Source: Ideonella alba (GTDB lineage Bacteria; Pseudomonadota; Gammaproteobacteria; Burkholderiales; Burkholderiaceae_C). Taken from it: 64,000 nt of DNA. Shown here piece after piece: positions 25,103 to 33,708 of the stretch (its first letter is position 1; the number at the start of each line of letters is the position of its first letter). The translations under genes and the position numbers were made by a program. The stretch covers positions 62,001-126,000 of the forward strand of contig NZ_JAGQDF010000006.1 in NCBI RefSeq assembly GCF_018069875.1. Direction: 5' to 3'. The notes beneath the pieces were generated by a model that saw only the letters and a program-made list of their open reading frames with translations, searched no databases and was not told the DNA's origin.

Positions 25103-26299
25103 TCAGCTGTTGATGTACTGGAACAGCGACATCTTCTGCAGAGTCGCGTAGGTTTGCAAGGCCACCTGGTAGCCGGTCTGCTGGTTGGCAAAGTCCGAGA
25201 TCGCCTGGGTCTCGTCCAGGTCTTCGGCGTCGGACTCGGTGGTCTTGGCGAACAGCTTCAGGTCGGTGACCCGGGCCTGCACGCCCTCGATGCGGTTGAG
25301 CGTCTCGCCGGCCAGGCTGCGTGACGATTGCAGCTGGCCCAGGCTCTGATCCACGTCGCGCAGGCCGGTCTGCACGGCCTGGGTGACCTGGGTGGGGGTC
25401 TGGTTCGGCGTCTTCAGCGCATTGACCACCCGGTCCAGCGCATCGAACACCGACAGGCCGACGGCCGAGGGCGTGATCTCGAAGGCATCGGCATCGGCCG
25501 GCGTGCCGTTGACGGCGAAGGACATGCCGTCGATCGTGATCGCCTGGCCCGAGGTGTAGGGCTGGCCACTGAGCGCCGTGGGATTGCCGTCCTGGAAGAC
25601 GCTGTAGGTGGTGACACCGCCGACCACGCTGAAGCTGACGCTGTAGGTGGAGCCGGTGATCTGGGCCGGATCGGTCACCCGGCCGGCGTCGATCCAGGCG
25701 CTGCTGCTGCCCAGGTTGCGGGTCTCGAAGACGCCGTTGCCGGTGCGTGCGCCCATCCAGACCTGGCGGCCGTCGAAGGTCAGTGGCAGTTGCTCATCCG
25801 AGGCCACTTCCACCTGGCCGCCGGTGCCGGTGTAGGCCACGCCGCCCGGGGCATCCAGGAACGGCGGCTGGCTGGTGCCCTGGCCCGAGAAGACGAAGCC
25901 GCCGGCGCCATTGCCGCGGTTGGCCACGCTCATCAGCTGCTTGCGGATCTCGGCCAGCTGCTTGGCCACGTCCTGGCGCTGGGCATCGCTGTAGCTGGCG
26001 TTGCCGGCGGCCACCACCAGCTCACGCGCCTGCTGCAACAGCTCGCCGGCATCGCCCAGTGCCGACTCGGTCAGCGTCATCGAATTCTTGCTGGCGTCCA
26101 CCGCGCGCTGGTTGGCCTCGGAGCGCTGCTGCAGCGCGCGCGCCCGCTCGGCCCGCGCCGCGGCGACCGGGTCGTCGCTGGCGTGCAGCACCCGCTTGCC
26201 GCTGGTGAGCTGCTGCTGCGCCTCGACCAGGTCCTGCTGGCGCTTCTGCAGCGTGTTGATCACCTTGTCGTAGGCATTCAGGGTGGCGACGCGGAACAT
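25103..26299 (-). CDS. flgL: Flagellar hook-filament junction protein FlgL (HAP3)
   Basis: The product is 398 aa. The N-terminal D0/D1 helices (MFRVATLNAYDKVINTLQKR, TSGKRVLHASDDPVAAARAE) and the C-terminal helix ending MSLFQYINS are typical of FlgL and flagellin relatives. FlgL forms the second junction ring between hook and filament, outside the cell. An AGGAG ribosome-binding site precedes ATG 26299. It is the last gene of the operon flgG-(lipoprotein)-flgH-flgI-flgJ-flgK-flgL and follows flgK by 26 bases. The variable middle domain (about 140-290) is of ordinary size. Confidence 0.95.
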   Translation of the reverse strand: MFRVATLNAYDKVINTLQKRQQDLVEAQQQLTSGKRVLHASDDPVAAARAERARALQQRSEANQRAVDASKNSMTLTESALGDAGELLQQARELVVAAGNASYSDAQRQDVAKQLAEIRKQLMSVANRGNGAGGFVFSGQGTSQPPFLDAPGGVAYTGTGGQVEVASDEQLPLTFDGRQVWMGARTGNGVFETRNLGSSSAWIDAGRVTDPAQITGSTYSVSFSVVGGVTTYSVFQDGNPTALSGQPYTSGQAITIDGMSFAVNGTPADADAFEITPSAVGLSVFDALDRVVNALKTPNQTPTQVTQAVQTGLRDVDQSLGQLQSSRSLAGETLNRIEGVQARVTDLKLFAKTTESDAEDLDETQAISDFANQQTGYQVALQTYATLQKMSLFQYINS

Positions 26300-26325
26300 G
26301 GATGGACTCCTGGAAGGTCACTCGG

Positions 26326-28290
26326 TCACTGGCCGAGCTGCAGCATGGTGTCGAACACCTGCTGCGCCACCTGCAGCACCTTGGCGGCTGCCTGGTAGCT
26401 TTGCTGGAACTGCAGCAGCATCGCGGCCTCTTCGTCCAGGTTGACGCCGACCTTGGAGGTCACGGCATCGGTCGCCTGGGTGTAGGCCGATTCGGAGATC
26501 TGCGCGGCGGTCTTGGCGCTCTGCACCCGCACGCCGATGTCCGACATGGTGTTGGCGTAGGCGTCGGTGAGGGTGGCGCCTTCGGCGATGCTGCCGTCCT
26601 GGCGCATCGTGCGGCCGACGAAGCGCTCGTCGCGCAGCGCCGCCACCTGCAGCGCGTTGCCGTTGTTGGTGGCGGGGAACTGGGTCTTGGCGATGCTGAT
26701 CGTGTCCCCGGTCTTGGGCACGCCGTTCAGGCGCAGCTCAAAGCCGTTGAAGGCGATCGGCTGGCCGGCCACCCAGGCGCCGCTGCCGCTGTCGACCACC
26801 GTGCCACTGGCGTCGGTGATGCTGTAGTCGTAGTTCCCGGTGTCGTCATTGAAGCTGATCGCCACGCTCAGGTTGGGGTCGATGCCGGTGCTGACCACCT
26901 TCAGCGAGGCGACGGTGGCGGTGCCGGTGTTGGCGTCGCCCATGGTGGCGGTCACCGGCGCTGCCGCGGCAATGCCGTCCGGGTCGTCCAGCACACGGGC
27001 CATGCCGGTGGCGGCATGGCCGACCGGCTGCAGCAGGAAGCGGTCGCCGGCCTGCAGACCGGGCGGCGGCACGCTGACGGTGAAGCCGTCCACCGTGTCG
27101 CCGTCGACAATGCTGCGGGTCAGGCCGTCGGTCAGCCGCTTCAGCAGGAACTGGCCCGGGTTGTCGGGGTCGTTGGTCAGCTCGTAATCGCTGGCCTGCA
27201 GCAGCGTGGCGTCGGCGATGTCGACGTTGACGGTGGCGATCAGGTCGCCATTGCCGTCGCGCGCGTTGTTGCGGTTGGGCACCACGGTCGGTGCGGTGAT
27301 GCCGAACAGCGCCGCGCCGGCCCCGGGCGGGTCGCCCAGGTCCAGGCCCATGGCCTGCTGGTCGTTCATCTTGGCGGCGAACACCGTGGCCATCTGGCCC
27401 AGCTGGTTGCGCATGTCCACCAGGTCGTGGTTCTGGTAGCGCAGCAGGCCGGCGATCGAGCCGCCGGTGACCATCTGGTCGTCGATCGGCAGCGTTTCGC
27501 CGGCAGACACCAGGGACAGGGCCGCGCGGCTGGGATCAGCGGGGTCCGGGCCGACGCTGAGCTTTGAGGCCTCGGTGCCCAGCACCAGGCGCTGACCGCC
27601 GGCAATGAACACGCCCAGCGTGCCGTCGTCGGCTTCGATGGTGCTGACCTGCAGGTACTGGCTGAGCTGGTGCACCAGCTCGTCGCGCTGGTCGAGCAGG
27701 TCGTTGGGGCGTTGGCCCAGCGACCAGACCGAGGCGATGCGGTCGTTCAGCGTGGCAATGTCCTGGGCCAGGCCATTGACGGTCTCGGCGGAGCTGGCCA
27801 GGTCGGAGCGCACGCCGTCCTGCAGCACCTCGATGCGGCCGGCCGCGCTGGAGAAGCGCGCCGCCACGTCGGCGGCACGGGCCAGGTAGACCTGGCGCGC
27901 GGAACCGTCGGCCGGCACGCTGGCCAGGTCGGCGGCGGCGTTCAGGAACTCACCCATCGCATAGCCGATGCCGGCGGTACCGGGCGGGAACACATCTTCC
28001 AGCTGCTGCAGCTGGACCGAGCGCATGCCGTCCATGCTCGACAGCGATGCCGCGGCATGCGCCTGGGCGGTGAGGAACTGGTCGTGGGCGCGGCGCACGT
28101 CCACCACGTTCGAGCCCTTGCCGAAGAAGCCCGCACCGGTGAACTGGCCGGTGTTGGTGGCCAGGATCGCCGACTGGCGCGAATAGCCCTGGACACCGGC
28201 GTTGGCGATGTTGTGGCCGGTGACCTGCAAGGCGGCGCTGTTGGCCAGCATGGCGCGCAGGCCGATGGCCATCAATCCGGAGGTCGACAT
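26326..28290 (-). CDS. flgK: Flagellar hook-associated protein FlgK (HAP1)
   Basis: The product is 654 aa. The N-terminus has the axial-protein signature (GLRAMLANSAALQVTGHNIANAG), followed by the FlgK block YSRQSAILATN, and the C-terminus carries the matching D0/D1 helix (VNLDEEAAMLLQFQQSYQAAAKVL). The middle (about 330-560) is an enlarged variable domain with beta-rich repeats. It builds the first hook-filament junction zone. GGAG lies upstream of ATG 28290, 13 bases after flgJ. Its length is somewhat above the roughly 550 residues of the enterobacterial protein, as is common in Burkholderiales. Confidence 0.95.
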   Translation of the reverse strand: MSTSGLMAIGLRAMLANSAALQVTGHNIANAGVQGYSRQSAILATNTGQFTGAGFFGKGSNVVDVRRAHDQFLTAQAHAAASLSSMDGMRSVQLQQLEDVFPPGTAGIGYAMGEFLNAAADLASVPADGSARQVYLARAADVAARFSSAAGRIEVLQDGVRSDLASSAETVNGLAQDIATLNDRIASVWSLGQRPNDLLDQRDELVHQLSQYLQVSTIEADDGTLGVFIAGGQRLVLGTEASKLSVGPDPADPSRAALSLVSAGETLPIDDQMVTGGSIAGLLRYQNHDLVDMRNQLGQMATVFAAKMNDQQAMGLDLGDPPGAGAALFGITAPTVVPNRNNARDGNGDLIATVNVDIADATLLQASDYELTNDPDNPGQFLLKRLTDGLTRSIVDGDTVDGFTVSVPPPGLQAGDRFLLQPVGHAATGMARVLDDPDGIAAAAPVTATMGDANTGTATVASLKVVSTGIDPNLSVAISFNDDTGNYDYSITDASGTVVDSGSGAWVAGQPIAFNGFELRLNGVPKTGDTISIAKTQFPATNNGNALQVAALRDERFVGRTMRQDGSIAEGATLTDAYANTMSDIGVRVQSAKTAAQISESAYTQATDAVTSKVGVNLDEEAAMLLQFQQSYQAAAKVLQVAQQVFDTMLQLGQ

Positions 28291-28303
28291 GCCAGGTTCT
28301 CCT

Positions 28304-29182
28304 TCAGGCGCTCAGGCTGCGCTGCAGGCGCAGCGTGGTGTTGATCACCTTGCCCAGCTTGCTGGCGTAGGCGGGGTCGGTGGCGTAGCCGGCGTTCTGC
28401 AGGCCCTGGGCGAAGCCCTTGGCATCGGCACCGGCGGCCACGACCTTGGCATAGCGCGGGCTGTTCTTCATCAGGCTGGCGTAGTCGGCGAAGGACTCGG
28501 CGTAGCTTCTGTAGGCGCGGAACTTCTGCACCACCTTGCGCGGCGTGCCGTTGATGTACTCGGTGGTCACCACGTCGGCGGTGGCGCCCTTCCAGTTCGG
28601 GCTGGCCTTGATGCCGAAAAGGTTGAAGGTGTTGCTGCCATCGGCGGCCTTCATCTCTTTCTTGCCCCAGCCGCTCTCATGGGCGGCCTGCGCCACCATG
28701 AAGGTGGCCGGGATGCCGGTGCTGGCCTCGGCGGCCTGGGCCGAGGCGGTGTGGCGGGCGACGAAGTCGGCCGCCGATTGCGTGGGGATGCCGCTGGGCT
28801 GGGCCGCGCCGATGGGCGTGGAGGTGGTGTCGGGCTTGGGAATCGGACCGGGCTGCAGGCCCATGTTGCGCTCAAGCTGGCGGGCGATCACATCGCTCAG
28901 GCCGCCCGGGCGGCCGGCCACCTTGGCCGCCCACTGCGCATCCAGCATCTCGCGGCCGAGCTTGCTGCCTTCGTTGTCGAAGCTGCCGTCCTGGCCGGGC
29001 TCGGAGGCCTGGCGCATGGTCTTCAGCAGTTCCTGCATGAACAGCGATTCGAACTGCTTGGCGGCCTCGCGCACCGCGGTCTTCGGGTCAGCTGCGGCCT
29101 GCCGGCGCAGCGATTCAACGCCCCGGGCATCACCGAATCCGGTGCGCGCGGCGTTCTGGAAGGTGGTGGGGATGGCGGCCAT
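28304..29182 (-). CDS. flgJ: FlgJ, rod-cap protein with muramidase domain
   Basis: The product is 292 aa. The N-terminal part is the rod-binding domain (AKQFESLFMQELLKTMRQAS, residues about 38-115), which caps the growing rod. The C-terminal part is a GH73-type glucosaminidase (about 140-290) with the catalytic Glu in AQAAHESGWGK and the NLFGIKA and FRAYRSYAESFADY motifs. It clears peptidoglycan locally so that the rod can cross the wall. The two-domain form is the usual one in beta- and gammaproteobacteria. It lies 10 bases after flgI. Confidence 0.95.
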   Translation of the reverse strand: MAAIPTTFQNAARTGFGDARGVESLRRQAAADPKTAVREAAKQFESLFMQELLKTMRQASEPGQDGSFDNEGSKLGREMLDAQWAAKVAGRPGGLSDVIARQLERNMGLQPGPIPKPDTTSTPIGAAQPSGIPTQSAADFVARHTASAQAAEASTGIPATFMVAQAAHESGWGKKEMKAADGSNTFNLFGIKASPNWKGATADVVTTEYINGTPRKVVQKFRAYRSYAESFADYASLMKNSPRYAKVVAAGADAKGFAQGLQNAGYATDPAYASKLGKVINTTLRLQRSLSA

Positions 29183-29192
29183 GGCGCTTGCC

Positions 29193-30347
29193 TCAGATGA
29201 CCTCGAGCTCGGCCTGCAGCGCGCCGGCCGACTTCATCGCCTGCAGGATGGCCAGCAGGTCCTGGGGCGTGGCACCCAGCGCGTTGAGCGCCTTGACCAC
29301 GTCGGCCAGCTGCGCGCTGGCGGGCACGTTGATGACCTGGCCGCCCTGCTGGGTGACCTGGATGTCGTTCTTCTCGGTGACCACGGTCTGACCGCCCGAC
29401 AGCGCGCCCGGCTGGCTGACCTGCGGGGTCGAGCTGATCGTCACCGCCAGGCTGCCGTGCGCCACGGCGCAGGGCGCCAGCGTGACGCTCTGGTTCATCA
29501 CGATCGAGCCGGTGCGCGGGTTGAGCACCACCTTGGCGGCGGGCTTCTCCAGCGTCAGCGGCAGGTTCTCGACCTCGGCCAGGAAGGCCACGCGCTGGGC
29601 GCTGTCCTGCGGTGCGCGCACGCGCACGACGCGGCCGTCGATGGCCTGGGCCGTGCCCTCGCCCTTGGCGCCGTTGATCGCCTTGGCCACGGCATTGGCG
29701 GTGGCGAAGTCGCCCGAGCTGAGGTCCAGCTGCACGAACTCGCCCACCAGCAGCGGCGTGGGCACGGCGCGCTCCACCGTGGCGCCCTGCGGGATGCGAC
29801 CGCCGCCCAGGTGGTTGATCTGCACCTTGGCGCCGCCGGCCGACGCGCCCGCGCCACCCACGATCAGGCCGCCCTGGGCCATCGCATAGATCTGCCCGTC
29901 GGCACCCTTGAGCGCGGTGGCGACCAGGCTGCCGCCGCGCAGGCTCTTGGCATTGCCGATCGACGACACACTCACATCGATCTGCTGGCCCGGCTGGGCG
30001 AAGGGCGGCAGCGTGGCCGTGACCAGCACCGCCGCCACGTTCTTCAACTGCATCTGGGCGCCGGCCGGCACGGTCACGCCCATCTGCTGCAGCATCGAGT
30101 TGACGCTTTGCGCGGTGAACGGCGTCTGGGTGGTCTGGTCGCCGGTGCCGTCCAGGCCGATCACCAGGCCGTAGCCCATCAGCTGGTTGGGTCGCACGCC
30201 CTGCACCGAGGCGACTTCCTTGATGCGCTGGCTGGCCTGTGCGGGCCAGGGCCACCACAGGGCGGCACTGGCCATCACGGCCGCCAGCATGGCGGCCAGG
30301 CGCAGCAGTCGTTCGGTACGGTCGGGCGCGTTCATCACGAGGCTCAT
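29193..30347 (-). CDS. flgI: Flagellar P-ring protein FlgI
   Basis: The product is 384 aa. The ATG at 30347 overlaps the flgH stop by one base (TGATG). The signal peptide (LLRLAAMLAAVMASAALWWPWPAQA) directs export to the periplasm. P-ring signatures are present: IKEVASVQGVRPNQLMGYGL, VIGLDGTGDQT, PFTAQSVNSMLQQMGV and the C-terminal ADVVKALNALGATPQDLLAIL. FlgI forms the ring in the peptidoglycan layer around the rod. Both visible cysteines (APCAVAHG) need checking against the disulfide pair of the Salmonella protein. Confidence 0.96.
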   Translation of the reverse strand: MSLVMNAPDRTERLLRLAAMLAAVMASAALWWPWPAQASQRIKEVASVQGVRPNQLMGYGLVIGLDGTGDQTTQTPFTAQSVNSMLQQMGVTVPAGAQMQLKNVAAVLVTATLPPFAQPGQQIDVSVSSIGNAKSLRGGSLVATALKGADGQIYAMAQGGLIVGGAGASAGGAKVQINHLGGGRIPQGATVERAVPTPLLVGEFVQLDLSSGDFATANAVAKAINGAKGEGTAQAIDGRVVRVRAPQDSAQRVAFLAEVENLPLTLEKPAAKVVLNPRTGSIVMNQSVTLAPCAVAHGSLAVTISSTPQVSQPGALSGGQTVVTEKNDIQVTQQGGQVINVPASAQLADVVKALNALGATPQDLLAILQAMKSAGALQAELEVI

Positions 30348-31072
30348 CAGATCGGCAGCAGGTTCAGGAAAAAGCGGCCCAGCCAGTTCATGCCCTGGGC
30401 ATCCTCGATCGCACCGCGACCGCGGTTCTCGATGCGGACATTGGCGATCTGCGCGCTCTGCACGGTGTTGCCCGGCGCGATGGCACGCGGATCGACCTGG
30501 CCGGTGAAGCGCAGCACATCGACGCGCTGGTTGACACCCACCTGCTTCTCGCCGGCCACCAGCAGGTGACCATTGGGCAGCACGCCCACCACGGTGGCGG
30601 TGATCGTGCCGCTGAACTGGTTGGTGGTGGCGGTGGTGCCTTTGCCTTCGAAGTTGTTGGCGCTGCTGCCCGAGATGCCCAGACGCGACAGCCCCAGCGC
30701 CGACAGACCGCTCAGCGACGAGGCGCTGGACTCGACCTTGCCGGTCTTGCCCACGGTGCTGTTGGCGGTCTGGGTGGCGCTGACGTTCTCGACGATGTTG
30801 ATCGTCAGCGTGTCGCCCACCATGCGCGCGCGGTAGTCCTCGAACAGCGGACGGTAGGCCGCGGCCTGGTAGATCGCGCCATTGCCGCCCATCGCGACCG
30901 GGGCGGTGTACGGCAGCGGCTGCAGCTCGGGGAACGCGCTCGGGCCGCTGGCCGGTGCCGCGGGGGCGGTGGCGTGGGCGAAGTCGACCTGGGGGGTCGG
31001 GTAGATGGTGGTGCAACCGGCCAGGGCCGCCAGCGTCAGCGCGGGCAGGAGGCGGGTGAGGGTGATCGACAT
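30347..31072 (-). CDS. flgH: Flagellar L-ring lipoprotein FlgH
   Basis: The product is 241 aa. The ATG at 31072 gives a lipoprotein signal with LAALAGC, so Cys20 is lipidated. L-ring motifs follow: GAIYQAAAYRPLFEDYRARM, VGDTLTINIVENVSATQTA, FSGTITATVVGVLPNGHLLV and the terminal MNWLGRFFLNLLPI. The protein forms the outer-membrane ring. It starts 20 bases after a FlgE-like lipoprotein gene, an uncommon neighbour at this position, and its stop overlaps the flgI start. Confidence 0.96.
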   Translation of the reverse strand: MSITLTRLLPALTLAALAGCTTIYPTPQVDFAHATAPAAPASGPSAFPELQPLPYTAPVAMGGNGAIYQAAAYRPLFEDYRARMVGDTLTINIVENVSATQTANSTVGKTGKVESSASSLSGLSALGLSRLGISGSSANNFEGKGTTATTNQFSGTITATVVGVLPNGHLLVAGEKQVGVNQRVDVLRFTGQVDPRAIAPGNTVQSAQIANVRIENRGRGAIEDAQGMNWLGRFFLNLLPI

Positions 31073-31092
31073 GGTCGTGTGTCCTGCAGGAA

Positions 31093-32151
31093 TCAATGGC
31101 CGGTGTGGCTGCGCAGCTGGGCGTCGGTCTCGAGCGCGCCGGTGCGCAAGGTGCCGTTCAGGCCCAGGCCCGGCGCCGTGATGACCGGCGCAGCGCCCGA
31201 CACCTGCTGCCAGCCCTGGGGGGTGGGCATGAAGCGCTCGGTGCCGGCGAAGCGGGCCAGCATGATCCGACCCCGGTCGGCGCGCTGGCCGTTCGAATAC
31301 TCGGCCGTCAGGCCGCCGCCGCTTTCGACGAGCAGGCTGACCAGGCGACCCGCGGCGTAGCCGTCCTGACGCACGTCGGTCACCGAGAAGAACGAGCCAT
31401 ATTGGGTCGCACGCGACAGATCCAGGGCAAGCCCTGCGATGGGCTGCGTGGTCATTCCCTGGGCATTGACCGAAGACGGGACGTTCAGCGTGGTCGAGCT
31501 GGGCGACGGCGTGCTGCCGTCGGGCAGGAAGCTCAAGGTGACAACGGGCTGCGGGTCGTCTGCGGTGCCAGCGACCGTCGCGCCATTGGCGTTGACATAG
31601 ACGTTCCACTGGTCGTCGGCACGCTTCTGGAAATAGACGACCAGTGCCACCGACACACCGTTGCCGTCGAAAACCTCGGCCGAGGTGGCGTGGTTGTAGG
31701 TTCCGGCGTTGGCGAAGTCGATGCGCGGCGTGAATCCGAGGTCGGTGACGCTCAGGCGCGAGTCGAGGTTGAACTCAAGGGACAGCCCCGTGGTGGCATG
31801 CGAGGACATCAGCTCCGGCACCGTCAGCGGCACCAGCGCGGCGGCATCGCTGCTGCCGGGCGCCAGGCCCATCAGGCGCGCGCCGCTGCGGTTGACCAGG
31901 CCGTCGGCACCCAGGCCCAGGCTGGCCTCGCGGCTGTAGACGGTCTGGCCGCTGCCGGTGCGCCAGACGAACTGGCCATCGCCCTCGATCGCCAGGTCCA
32001 GCGCGCGGCCGGTCTCGACCGCGGTCGCGGCCACGGGCATCTGCTGGGCCTGGATGCGGCCCACCGGCTGGTCGACATCGCCGCCGCCACAAGCGGCCAG
32101 CGCCAGCATGACGATGGTGGCGATCGACGCGGCAGCCAGGCGACGCATCAT
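31093..32151 (-). CDS. FlgE-like lipoprotein lacking the axial D0 helices
   Basis: The product is 352 aa. The start (ATG ATG at 32151) lies 8 bases after flgG with GAGG upstream. It opens a lipoprotein signal ending LALAAC, so Cys21 is the expected lipid anchor. The rest aligns with hook-protein domains: LDLAIEGDGQFVW, the FlgE central block YNHATSAEVFDGNGVSVAL with NVYVNANGATVAG, and the C-terminal block YGSFFSVTDVRQDGYAAGRL, EYSNGQRADRGRIMLARF. Both terminal D0 helices that build hook and rod are missing: there is no SNNIAN-type start and no closing coiled coil. It is therefore not the hook subunit. An outer-membrane or periplasmic accessory of the rod or ring assembly is the best guess. 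Confidence 0.8.
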   Translation of the reverse strand: MMRRLAAASIATIVMLALAACGGGDVDQPVGRIQAQQMPVAATAVETGRALDLAIEGDGQFVWRTGSGQTVYSREASLGLGADGLVNRSGARLMGLAPGSSDAAALVPLTVPELMSSHATTGLSLEFNLDSRLSVTDLGFTPRIDFANAGTYNHATSAEVFDGNGVSVALVVYFQKRADDQWNVYVNANGATVAGTADDPQPVVTLSFLPDGSTPSPSSTTLNVPSSVNAQGMTTQPIAGLALDLSRATQYGSFFSVTDVRQDGYAAGRLVSLLVESGGGLTAEYSNGQRADRGRIMLARFAGTERFMPTPQGWQQVSGAAPVITAPGLGLNGTLRTGALETDAQLRSHTGH

Positions 32152-32159
32152 GGCAGGCC

Positions 32160-32942
32160 TCAGAGTTGCGCCAGACGCTGGAGCATCTGGTCGGAGGTGG
32201 AGATGGCCTTGGAGTTCAGCTCGTAGCTGCGCTGGGTCTGGATCATCGTCACCAGCTCCTCGACCATGTTGACGTTGCTGGTCTCGAGGTAGCCCTGCTG
32301 CAGCGTGCCCAGGCCGTTGGTGCCGGGCACCGCGGCATTGGGCGTGCCCGACGCGGCGGTCTCGGTGAAGAGGTTCTGGCCGCGCGGCTCCAGGCCGCCC
32401 GGGTTGGCGAACGAGGCCATCGAGAACTGGCCCAGCACCTGCGGTGTGGCCTGGCCCGGCAGCGTCACGCTGACCTGGCCGCTGGGGCTGATCGACACGC
32501 TCTGCGCGTTCGCCGGGATGGTGATGCCGGGCTGGACGACGTAGCCCGAGTTGTTGACGATCTGGCCCTGGGCATCCATCTTCAGCGCACCGTCGCGCGT
32601 GTAGCCGGTGCCACCGTCGGGCAGCGTGACCAGCAGGAAGCCGTTGCCGTTGATGGCCACGTCCAGGTTGTTGGAGCTCTGCTGCAGGTTGCCCTGCGAG
32701 AAGTCCCGCGCCGAGGCTACCGCCCGCGTGCCCAGGCCGACCTGCAGGCCGGTGGGCAACTGGGTCTGCTCGGAACTGGCGGCGCCGCTCTGGCGCAGGT
32801 TCTGGTACATCAGGTCCTCGAACACCGCATGCGAACGCTTGTAGCCATTCGTCGCGGCATTGGCGAGGTTGTTGGAGATGTGGTCCAGCTGCGTCTGCTG
32901 GGCTTCCATCCCGGTCTTCGAAATCCAGAGTGATCGGATCAT
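32160..32942 (-). CDS. flgG: Flagellar distal rod protein FlgG
   Basis: The product is 260 aa, the standard length. The N-terminus [20 protein letters not shown] with [15 protein letters not shown] and the FlgG-specific segment [12 protein letters not shown] distinguish it from FlgF. The middle has [13 protein letters not shown], and the C-terminus ([20 protein letters not shown]) is the conserved axial helix. It forms the distal rod that passes through the P and L rings. It is the first gene of this operon: flgBCDEF, which usually precede it, are absent and the upstream neighbour is a long inverted repeat, so the fla cluster is split. Confidence 0.96.
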   Translation of the reverse strand: MIRSLWISKTGMEAQQTQLDHISNNLANAATNGYKRSHAVFEDLMYQNLRQSGAASSEQTQLPTGLQVGLGTRAVASARDFSQGNLQQSSNNLDVAINGNGFLLVTLPDGGTGYTRDGALKMDAQGQIVNNSGYVVQPGITIPANAQSVSISPSGQVSVTLPGQATPQVLGQFSMASFANPGGLEPRGQNLFTETAASGTPNAAVPGTNGLGTLQQGYLETSNVNMVEELVTMIQTQRSYELNSKAISTSDQMLQRLAQL

Positions 32943-33052
32943 GGTGTACTGCTCCCATTCAGGGGGATGACACGATGATCCCGGGAACTTGAGGCCTGCT
33001 TAGCCGCGAAAAGCCGGGGTTTGGGGGGGCATCTGCGGGCTTGGGCGGCGGT

Positions 33053-33310
33053 TTGCTGCCCACAGCGGCCGTTGGCCGCTGTGGGCCAAGGCCCCGAACG
33101 TTGGGCTCCCCCCAGCCCCCCTCCAAGAGGGTGGCTCCAGTCAGAACCACAAAAGGTGGTGCGCCAAGCGTGCCAGCGCCACGCCGGCCGGCAGGCCGGC
33201 CCGAAGCTCATGCTGGAGCCCCCTTCTTGGAGGGGGGCTGGGGGGAGCTCAACGGAATAGGGCTCTGCCCACAGCGGCCTACGGCCGCTGTGGGCAGAAG
33301 CCAGCCACTG
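33053..33310. repeat. Long imperfect inverted repeat with nested hairpins (REPIN/MITE-like)
   Basis: The left arm (about 33053-33140) and right arm (about 33215-33305) are inverted copies roughly 88 bases long, about 80 percent identical by eye, separated by about 75 bases. Each arm holds its own palindrome (CCCACAGCGGCC / GGCCGCTGTGGG) at the outer end and the C-rich string CTCCCCCCAGCCCCCCTCC at the inner side. Two small hairpins in opposite orientation around a spacer is the layout of REPIN elements. It lies between the flgG start and the bufferin operon, both of which point away from it. Confidence 0.75.
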
Positions 33311-33352
33311 AGGACGCAGCCAGCGTGAGGGACAACTCAAGGGAAAACCCTT

Positions 33353-33378
33353 GTAATCAAGTGCATTCCCGTGCGACT
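33353..33378 (+). promoter_or_regulatory. Candidate ECF-sigma-type promoter for the bufferin operon
   Basis: GTAATC (33353-33358) and CGACT (33374-33378) are separated by 15 bases, the shape of a promoter read by an extracytoplasmic-function sigma factor. They lie about 55 bases before bufA. Bufferin operons in Caulobacter are controlled by such a factor (SigF). No sigma factor gene is in this window, and the match is by eye only. Confidence 0.35.
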
Positions 33379-33431
33379 GAAGAGGTGTCAGGCGATGTCT
33401 GGCATCCCTTCACTTCCTTCAGGAGATTCGC

Positions 33432-33698
33432 ATGCAAGTCACCAAGACCACGTCGGCCGTTGCGCTGGCCGCCACCTGTGCCGCGTTGTTCGCCATGGGC
33501 GCCCCCGCCACGGCCCAGGCCGCCAGCGACAAGGGCGTGCAGTGTGCCGGCGCCAACAGCTGCAAGGGCCACTCCGAGTGCAAAACCGCCACGAACGAGT
33601 GCAAGGGCATGAACGGCTGCAAGGGCCAGGGCTGGACCCAGGCCAAGTCGGCCGAGGCATGCACCAAGGCCGGCGGCAAGCCGATGGCGGCCAAGTAA
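33432..33698 (+). CDS. bufA: Bufferin-type precursor peptide (BufA family)
   Basis: The product is 88 aa. The signal peptide covers residues 1-30 ([21 protein letters not shown]). The mature part is small and Cys-rich: Cys38, 44, 50, 57, 63 and 77 in repeats such as NSCKGHSEC and [13 protein letters not shown], ending [11 protein letters not shown]. Precursors of this kind are modified at cysteines by MNIO enzymes and bind copper in the periplasm. The CKG repeats fit the BufA2-like group better than the EGKEKC group (BufA1). AGGAG precedes the ATG. The next gene, 10 bases on, encodes the MNIO enzyme. Confidence 0.85.
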   Translation: MQVTKTTSAVALAATCAALFAMGAPATAQAASDKGVQCAGANSCKGHSECKTATNECKGMNGCKGQGWTQAKSAEACTKAGGKPMAAK

Positions 33699-33708
33699 GC
33701 CGTTGACC

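Noticed and set aside
32160-32942. Annotation as flgF
   Set aside because: The 260-residue length, the [11 protein letters not shown] segment and the adjacency to flgH fit FlgG. FlgF lacks that segment.
32960-32992. Flagellar sigma-28 promoter before flgG
   Set aside because: On the minus strand a TCAAGTT resembles the -35 box, but the expected GCCGATAA-like -10 is absent at the right spacing.
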